A stretch of 64,000 bases of DNA from NCBI GenBank assembly GCA_032622095.1, contig CP136068.1, forward strand, positions 116,113,509 through 116,177,508, written 5' to 3'. Shown here piece after piece: positions 56,346 through 64,000 of this stretch (its first letter is position 1; every line of letters begins with the position of its first letter). The notes under the pieces were generated by a model. That model had not been told where the DNA came from and did not search any database. It saw nothing but the letters and a program-made list of their open reading frames with translations. Both the position numbers and the translations under genes were made by a program. This stretch comes from Siphonodentalium dalli (Eukaryota; Mollusca; Scaphopoda; Gadilida; Siphonodentaliidae).

Positions 56346-57599
56346 TTAAAACAACAAATACAACTAGTTGGAAAAATAGTTTTTACCAACGCTGATGGTG
56401 CGTTACCACATCCCACCCCCCAAAATAGTGTATATACCTACCCTGTAACTGAATGGATACCGAAAGGAAACTATACCGATATCACCGTGTTTGACTGCGC
56501 TCTCCAGATAGCAAGTCATTATGTCGCCGATATATCAAGCCCGCTGTAAAAACCAAATCTCATCCCACAACGCCCAATCACGGTTATGCGGAATCACGAT
56601 TAACCAGGAATTTTCAACAAAACACACCCTTGCGTAACTTCAAACTAATGGCTATTCCAGCCCACTAATTTGAAACTATGAACACTATTCAACTTTTGTT
56701 TTTAAAACAATTCACACTAGATAATGATTGGAAAATCAAACTGTCTCAACAATATTTGGTCTAACTAATGTTATGTCGGCCGTGAAATTTCCAAAAGTTG
56801 AACTTGTTTTACCAAAGTTGAGAGGTAACAAAACCCAAATCCCCCTGCATCAAACTATTATGTATACGTACCGTGTAACTAAAGGTATCCAGAAAAGAAC
56901 CGTTAGCGATATCACCGTGTGTCAAGACTGTGCGCTCTCACAGATAACAAGTCCTTATATGGCCGATATATCAAGCACGCTGTAAAAACCAAACCTCATC
57001 TCGCTGGCCAATCACGGTCAGACGGAATCACGACGAACCCGCCGTGATCTACGGGATTGATTTGCCACATCTAGCGGCGAACAGGTACAGCGTATCGCAT
57101 TTCAGGGGAACAATAACAGATACACTCTACTCTCACTTGTGGATAGTTCCAGTGTTTATCAGGACAATTGTTCATTGCTATTTCGGTGGCGTTTAATACA
57201 ACTGATCGATACTGGTCGGTGATTTCTAACCGTTTCCGTTCAAATCGAGTTCGATGACTTCAGCCATTGTACAAATAAAGCCCCGTGACGGTTTTAAGTA
57301 TGAAATTATGTTCGTTTTTGTTATACCAAGGTCCGGCCATCTCAGCTCAAACATTAGAAAAAAAATAGGAAAATAATCGATGTTGGTGAACAAACTACCA
57401 GAACAATTTAAACCGACTTTTGGTCTGAAAATCGCAAGTGATATTATGCCACGCATGGAATTCCGAACTGTCGAACATTTTGGCCAAAGATGACATACCA
57501 AATGGACGCATATTTCATTAGCCCCATTTCAGCAGTTGTCTACCATTGTTGGGTAAGTTTATCGGCATAATGTGTGTATTCACAGAGAATTAAAGCAAC

Positions 57600-57870
57600 A
57601 TGGGGTTTTGCGCTCCAAATTACACCTAACAATATTCGTTTTTGAATTTTTGTCGGTATCGAAATACTTCGATAAATACTTGAACTACAACTATGTACAC
57701 GGTGTTTGGGTCCCAAACAAACAACACGGCGAGGAGCAGAAAGGGGCATTAGCTGATATATCATTATTTCGTGTATATGTAAACCTATCTTATACCTCCT
57801 CCCCAATTACTTAGACACAATTTGGAAGCTGTAATGAGCCATGTCCGTTTAAACGCTGGAGCAACTTTAT
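57600..57870 (+). repeat. Dispersed repeat family R1, copy E
   Basis: TTTTGCGCTCCAAATTACAC, TCGATAAATACTTGAACTAC, CGGTGTTTGGGTCCCAAACA and GTAATGAGCCATGTCCGTTT in R1 order, with an internal deletion of the middle block. Confidence 0.75.
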
Positions 57871-58550
57871 GATGATCCGTTATACTAATGATATATATCG
57901 TTAACATTTTGTGCTTTATTGTATATATCACCTACTAAATGCGCTAACAGAAAACTAAAATTCCATGTCAGTCATTTTTCTGTAGAACTTGATAAAAAGT
58001 AATTCATGACTGAACAATTACCTACAATAAAGTAATTGAAATTAATTACTCAACATATATTTAGTGATATTAATATACTAATTGTCATCGTAATTGAGAG
58101 ATTACTAAGTTTTAATGGAATTTTAATTATTAGTTGGCCCAAGCCTGCTTGTGGTTTAGCTCTATTGTGATATACCGGGCAATTATATTATGAGGAAAAA
58201 TACGCTTATTTGTTTTCTCTCCAAATTGTTTTCGTTTTGCAAACCTTCCGAATTCGCGACAAGCCGATTTTCTGGAGATATGATAAAAAGGTGCCCTGTC
58301 AGATGTGAGGCATTAAAATCCCATGGCGGTTTTAATCTGAAACGTTTCCACTGACTAGTGTGCAGACATGTACTCTAAAACACATTAGCAGTAACTAAAT
58401 GTGGAATGAACTATCATTTAATGTCAAAGTAGCTTCTAATGTCTGATTTGGCCACTGTCAGTATATTTATAATATCTTATGAATCTGGCGTGAACATTTA
58501 TAAATGCATTACGTTGGAAGTCGGAATAGGAGACAACGAATGTTGTTTCT
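57871..58550. other. Intergenic, nothing recognised
   Basis: No supported feature. Confidence 0.45.
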
Positions 58551-58557
58551 CACTCAC

Positions 58558-58778
58558 CCGAAAGCTGTAACAGTTGGAGCAACTGGCTCAACTTGAGTAG
58601 ATGTGTCCATTTCCTGTGAAACAGGTTCTGGAAAGGGATAAACATCTCCCTCCTTCACTTGCGTTGCGACTGCATTATTCGGATTCTCCGTCTGAGTGCT
58701 GGTACCAATGCAATTCTTTGCCGACACACCAGCAGAAAAACATGCACGCAGAGAAAATGTGGTTCCAATAGGAACCAA
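58558..58778 (-). CDS. Possible exon of an unknown gene
   Basis: A minus-strand frame with non-repetitive, polar composition: STQTENPNN, FPEPVSQEMDTSTQVEPVAP. It ends at CTTTCGG|GTGAGT, a good splice donor (GT at 58557-58556). A possible acceptor is TTGGTACCAG near 58705. STQTE/STQVEP-type words occur in linker regions of THAP-domain and some transposase-derived proteins, but that link is weak. Could be a chance frame. Confidence 0.3.
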
Positions 58779-59070
58779 AACTGGTTCCCAGGTTTGTCAC
58801 AGCTGGGGAACCAAACGTAGAACAAACGGACATGTTTCGGTTCTTCTTGAAGAACCAAAAATAAAGAACCAAACATGTTTTGATTCATCGAAGAACCAAA
58901 TTTAAGAACCAAATTTAGTACAGAAGAGACAATATGGAACCAAACTTGTTTCCAATTACTGTCCTGAGGGGAGAACCAATGTGATATGCTTTAGTTCTCT
59001 ATCTGGTTCCCCGGCTATAATAAGAACATGGAACCAAATAGTTCCTTATGGTTCCCAAACTGCGATCTGT
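58757..59070. repeat. Cluster of GAACCAAA / GGTTCC words
   Basis: Eight GAACCAAA and four GGTTCC words, plus GGTTCTTCTTGAAGAACC, an 18 bp perfect palindrome, within about 310 bp at irregular spacing. No fixed period, so not a simple tandem repeat. Confidence 0.85.
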
Positions 59071-59208
59071 TTTCTTAGAGTTTGCGGTCCAACTGATGGT
59101 CGATGTCCAGCCATATTATCAGCACCTGGATATACTATTTGTTTCTCGACCTTACTTTGCTGCACTTTGGGACTTTAGCGATCCATTGCTGAGTGACCCA
59201 AGACAGGC

Positions 59209-59493
59209 TTAACACTTCTTATGTTGTAAGCAATTCGTATGTTCATGGCTTGGCAGAGCCCAGTGCACATACCATTTCGATGCCCTTACAGTTATCTTGG
59301 CCACTGCTACACTCTTGACAAAGTAGTCAATGGCAGTTTCACGTATCCAACCTTTCAAATGCGACGGTAGACCAAGTCTTCTCGTTCTTGGTGAGCTTGG
59401 GAAATCAGATGGGATGATGCTGTATTTTGGACCGAGTCCCCTCCCGTTACTCTTCTGATTATGTAAACAATGCATACATCGTAGTAAATACAC
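59209..59493 (-). CDS. Possible upstream exon or chance frame
   Basis: 94 codons, ATG-started: IPSDFPSSPRTRRLGLPSHL and Cys/His at both ends. A donor-like ATG|GTATGT occurs near 59270. It lies upstream of the possible exon at 58558-58778 on the same strand. No domain recognised. Confidence 0.2.
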   Translation of the reverse strand: MYLLRCMHCLHNQKSNGRGLGPKYSIIPSDFPSSPRTRRLGLPSHLKGWIRETAIDYFVKSVAVAKITVRASKWYVHWALPSHEHTNCLQHKKC

Positions 59494-59743
59494 AGTGTCA
59501 CTAAATTGACCATTACAAGGGAAGTCAAAATACGTCGCTGTTATCTGGTAGGTAAAATGGACTACCGCTATGATTACCGGACTACTTTAATGGCAAACAT
59601 AGCAATTCATTCAATATAAAGCCACGGAGACAGTCGTGGGCAGACCCATGATTTTGCCGCTAGGAGGGTAAACCCCTAACGCCAAAATAAGTAATAGTTC
59701 TGTTTTATAATTTTAGTTAATTCCGTGGCTATACATGTTTGCC

Positions 59744-59841
59744 TATTGTACCACCAATGCGATATTGTACCACCAACGTGATATTGTACCACCAATGCGA
59801 TATTGTACCACCAATGCGATATTGTACCACAAACGTGATAT
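59744..59841. repeat. 19 bp tandem repeat, five copies
   Basis: TATTGTACCACCAATGCGA alternates with TATTGTACCACCAACGTGA variants. Confidence 0.96.
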
Positions 59842-61611
59842 CGTATTCCTTGAACTATCATTATATAAGATGGGATCTCATCTCACTGACAAGTTACCAT
59901 ATAAGGCAAGTTACGTAGTTACGCGTGTGTCCAACATAGCGTATACTATAATAACTTCATGACATCTGGACAGAAACTACTGGTGTAGTGTAACACAGGA
60001 CGCTCATTTCTGGACACAATTACTGTTACATCAATCCGTGGCGTCACAAAGAATAAGGGAGATAAGCTATGACGTTTTGTCTTTGCGCATACTTTGGGGA
60101 GAAGGCTTCCCTGGTGTCCAGAGACTTCGCTGTCCACTTGTTGGGACCAGGGCCGATCATGGCAAATTGGGGCATACACGAGGGTCATAGGCCAATATAA
60201 AAACCCGTTGCATGTCACCATTAAGGAAAGGACATAACATAATTATAGTACTTGTGTACCAATTGTTTTTGACAGTCTATGAGCATTTATGACTCAATCA
60301 ACAGCTCTGGCTCAGAAGATTCATCCATATCGCTGGTTCTCAAATCAAAGCAGCCTTCTTGATTCTATACAATGTCGTGTGGAGATTAACCATCATACGT
60401 GTGTGTGTCCAAGAGCTGTTGACATAATAAGAGCGACGTATTTTAACTGCCATTCAATATTAAATAGGGAGAGAACCATCTACTGACCCAGTCCTGACTT
60501 ATTGCTATACTTTGCAGTGTTTTGCCGATGACAAGGACACAATGTTTCTCGACATTTCGATCAAAGTTAAGAACCAAGTACTATATTGCGGACCACCGAG
60601 ATAATTATAAACAACAGACTTTATCCTTCCTCGTCACACTTTATCCTGTCGGAGAATAACCTTGGGATACATCGCGTCATATGCTGAGTACAAGTGAGGC
60701 GAAGTCACACAGCGCCATCGATCCTCTTTTGCTAACCGGGGGCGGCAGCACATCAAAGACAAAATTCTTGTAACGACTTTTGTTTAACATGACACGATGA
60801 TACATGCGACATTGACGTTTTGATACAGAGTTGACCAGTATAATATACTGAATCGGCGGCCTACGGTTTTTCCAATTTCACCGAGTTCGCTATTAGGTAC
60901 CAGACCGCATATTTCATTCCACTCTCGCGAGAAACTAATCGAATAACTGGCAGTTTGAGTGTGCTCTGTGATCGTGCGCCCGTTGAAGCGCGACAGACAT
61001 GCCCAGATAAAAGGGTCAGAAACGCATCCCTCATCTCGGGATATCTCGCAGAATCTCGCGTAATGTAATGGCCTTACACCCCATTGCTAAGAACAGCCCG
61101 CCCGATTAACCGCCATCAGGAAATTTAACTGGAAAATGCATCACGGAGTTGCTTTATTCTGACGTGCAATTGAAAATCTTGTAACTGATCCGTTGACGTT
61201 GGGAAAGCGACATCGCAATGAAAATTGAGCGCGCGTGAAGACAATACGACCGCCGCGAAGTCGGTATCACGCCACGACAGAACGTGGGTTTCCGAAAAAT
61301 AACCACAAACTCCCCACAGAACACGATGTCTGTACAAATACGGCATATTTCGACATAACTGGTACACTATGCCATCTTGAAAACTAATGAGTTTCACATG
61401 GGACTGAAACTTAGCGAACCTAGAATAAAATATCCGAAACCCTGCTGCGCTACTACCAGTGACCTACATGTAAATAACACATAAACTTGCCGCTGTTTTT
61501 CAACTTCCGAAATAACTTGGAAAAATAAAAAATTGGTCAGTGTGTCTTAAGCAGGTCCTTGAAATATATAGGTCCCCCTGGGGCTTATTCCCATGCAGAC
61601 GGTCGAATTGA
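59842..61611. other. Intergenic, nothing recognised
   Basis: A 90-codon minus-strand frame (61397-61125) starts with ATG-like GTG and has no domain. No repeats found in 1.8 kb. Confidence 0.4.
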
Positions 61612-61985
61612 AACAGCAGACTGTTCTCCCGAAAAATACGCACATTACGTGCTTACAATAGGATTTAATTTAGGTTGATATTCTGCTGAGACATGCCTCC
61701 ACATTTTGAGTCGATAATGTGCTGAAAGTGAGAGGGTTTTAGTCACTTTATCGACTCATAATGAGGCGATTCTTGGCAGACTTTGTGCGCACAATTACAC
61801 ATATATAAGCTCACGTCTTTTCAGGTGAACCCTCTTTAACTTGTGTTTTCATTGTGGCACGCGCCATAAAACAAAAGAACAGACATGACTCCATTATATC
61901 TGCTTATTTCAGAATCAAATTATGTACCTATTTCACTTTATGGTCGCTTATGTGCGTATTTGCGCGAGGATATGTTGGAAACAGT
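61612..61985 (+). mobile_element. MITE family M2, copy 4
   Basis: TGTTCTCCCGAAAAATACGC start, TTTTGAGTCGATAATGTGCT and CTTTATCGACTCATAATGAG stem, end TTTGCGCGAGGATATGTTGG. Confidence 0.85.
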
Positions 61986-63367
61986 GAAGCTAAGGAATAT
62001 CTTTTTTTCTGTTTTTAGTCGAGTTTGGCGGGCTGGCGGACTTAGCGCGATAACTCAAACAAACGTCATCCGATTTCATTCATATTTGGTATATTGGTAT
62101 GCTGCAACAATATCTCGAGCGAGTTCGAAAACCAGGTTTATCCAATTTTTTATGTGAGAGTTATGATTCTTTAGTTCGGCCATTTTTAGTGATTCTCGGT
62201 CACTCACATCGGCCAAAAACCTAGACCAGAGCCATCTTTGATGCGCAACCCTTGTTACATGTATGTATTACTAGCAGAGTGACCCGTCGTTGCCCATGTT
62301 AAGGCGATGTGGAATTTGAAAGGGAATACATTTGTTCAAAGTGGTCATTCTCACAAATGATATACCTAAATGGACCTTACAAACCGTCATACATGTATTA
62401 TAAATATTGGCTCACATTATCGAATGATTGCCGTTTGTTTATCGTGATTAATTCGTCCTGAGTAAAGAAGTAAATATTTATAACTGCGCATACTTCACAC
62501 GTTGCCTTGTACCTGATGTGGTGGTTGGAATTATCGGCAATAGTGCATGTAGATGAGCGCCACTTCTTCACGATTGGATATGGCCTGAATCACAGTGCAC
62601 AATCTCGTGATCGGTGTACGAGTAAGATATTTCGGATTCGATGTAAAGAAATAAATTTGGTATCAGTATACTTAAATATTTCCAAAACTGTCGGATATCA
62701 CAATGGTATTTAAGTAGGTGATATATATCTATCGAACAACAAGAGAAGTTCTCAGAATGCCAGGCATTTATGCGTAGGACATTGTTAATTCAGAAAAATA
62801 CGATGTTGAATCGGCAAATTAGCTAGATGAACACACGAATCTGACAATTGTTACTATTGTTATTTTGTGAATAATTCACAGATTTTGGGCCAGAACATTG
62901 CTTTCGCTCATTGGTCCGGTTTATTTTCATGACTGTGTGGCGAAAATTTGACAGTATTTGTGCAACGGGTCCCGAAAATAGCTATTTGAAAAAGGCTGTT
63001 GTAAATTTTACTGTATCGGTTAGAGTACGCGGTGTGTACTGGTCGGAGTAAAGGTATCGTGATTTTTGTAAACGGTTAGAGAAAATATTAGCTGTATAAT
63101 TATCGTGTACGGGTTTACAACAATAAACCAAATCGTGATATGGAGCAATAGCAATGTTCGTTGCATACCTGACCTGGCAAGACTTACAACTACAACAGTT
63201 AGACAAACATCTATGACACCATGTTTGAATACATGTTAGTCATAATAATAAACAAAAAACACCAGAGAAACCTCTGATGCTACACATACTTAACCTAAAA
63301 GTGCTTTAAAAGAGATTTTCAATACAAAATGCTGGACCGTTCTGAAACATTTCCTGGCACCTTTCGT
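61986..63367. other. Intergenic, nothing recognised
   Basis: 62020-62110 (GATAACTCAAACAAACGTCA...) has the look of a dispersed repeat, but no second copy is in the window. Confidence 0.4.
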
Positions 63368-63616
63368 GATTGATTGATTGATTGGGGTTTAATGTCGCTT
63401 TCAGCAACTAAGGCCATATCACGATATTGCCAGTTTTAGTGGTGGGGGAAATCTTGAGGCTAATCTAACAGTGATTTCAATGGTTGATAAACTCGTCGAC
63501 CATGTGCGGCAAAGCACCGACAATCGGCTAGTAACAATTTCGAATTACAAAGTCCACTAGAGGGCGAAATGGCTTGGGGTTGTATCCCTAACCGATTGAG
63601 CCATCGAGGCCCCAAC
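63368..63616 (-). mobile_element. tRNA-derived SINE, minus strand
   Basis: On the minus strand it starts GGGGCCTCGATGGCTCAATC with A box TGGCTCAATCGGTTAG, a B-box-like AATTCGAAATTG about 60 bp on, and ends GACATTAAACCCCAATCAAT with an (AATC)n tail. Different from the 8997 SINE in tail and body. Confidence 0.75.
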
Positions 63617-64000
63617 CTTTCTTGAACAATAACGCCAGGGATAGTAGCTCACTGACACAACATTTATATTTGATTGCTCTGAATTAATATACGAAAATCA
63701 TTGAAGTACTGTACACTAAATCCGGCAATTTATGGGGCCATCTCTTTGTTTACTCAACATAACACCTGCGACAAATGAATTAGTTTGAGCCATAAACTCG
63801 TTTTCATTATAATTACCATGTTTGCATCGTTCATGGAGAACATGAGTGTATTTTGAACTACTAATCGATGGCTCAAATTCATTCATTTGTTGAATAGATT
63901 GTGTTGAGCATATATACATAAATGGCCGGATATAGTGTACAGTACCCCTTTAAGTTGGGCAATTAAATCAAGATGCAATATAGTGAACCCACCTAGCTGT
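63617..64000. other. Intergenic, nothing recognised
   Basis: A 67-codon minus-strand frame without domain. Confidence 0.4.

Larger units (their letters stand above)
55200..57500 (+). repeat. Diverged tandem array, ~430-510 bp unit
   Basis: A marker block ACCGTGTAACTAA.TGGATCC, GATATC.CCGTGT, CTCTCA.AT..CAAG and ATATATCAAGCACGCTGTAA occurs at about 55415, 55930, 56440 and 56870. Between markers, each unit has AATAATGATTGGAAAAT and TTCCAAAAGTTGAA-like stretches. Four to five units, with a LINE tail and a T2 MITE inserted. Confidence 0.75.

Overview
This window looks like metazoan, probably molluscan, repeat-rich intergenic DNA. It is AT-rich, has no bacterial operon structure, and almost every recognisable coding stretch belongs to a mobile element. 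The mollusc guess rests on the element mix: a Ty3/Gypsy pol, L2/CR1-like LINEs with (TTATC)n or (ATTGA)n tails, tRNA-derived SINEs, a Crypton-type tyrosine recombinase of the KIAA1958-like group, and a dispersed block with 'GGGCCATAACTC' that I recall as common in bivalve genomes. The species is not determinable from the sequence alone. I found no convincing intact host gene.

Layout. 1-5492: 3' part of a Ty3/Gypsy retrotransposon (RT, RNase H, DD35E integrase, C-terminal tail, 3' untranslated region, polypurine tract, probable 3' LTR), broken by two -1 frame changes. 5500-14700: dispersed repeats, a LINE 3' fragment sitting inside a foldback element, a large inverted-repeat element, a tRNA-derived SINE, a 45-47 bp minisatellite, a 152 bp dimeric tandem repeat, and hairpin-bearing TTAA elements. 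14800-22650: duplicated unknown sequence, an inverted pair of one MITE family, a degraded LINE reverse transcriptase on the minus strand (19741-21430), and more TTAA elements. 22712-23407 and 29816-30822: two large minisatellites of 27 and 42 bp. 23800-35600: foldback and TTAA elements, a segmental duplication (27306-27690 versus 31850-32590), and a LINE C-terminal fragment.

36549-39647: a 3.1 kb CACTA/EnSpm-like element with CACTGTTAGAAA termini and subterminal ACGGT/GACCGT motifs; a TA-flanked MITE and a foldback element are nested in it. 40866-41398: two TA-flanked palindromic MITEs related to one at 28308. 42247-48491: a Crypton-type tyrosine recombinase pseudogene split by a 4.5 kb array of four 450 bp terminal-inverted-repeat units separated by three ~0.9 kb spacers; an exact 4 bp target duplication (ATTT) flanks the whole array. 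48750-64000: more MITEs and foldbacks, a ~450-510 bp diverged tandem array (55200-57500), a possible pair of minus-strand exons (58558-59493), and a minus-strand SINE (63368-63616).

The genes do not form a pathway. The story is successive nesting and local amplification of transposable elements. The most informative items are the array inside the Crypton pseudogene, the double-hairpin TTAA elements, and the CACTA-like element with a motif-rich terminus. I saw no strong evidence for a new functional biological system.
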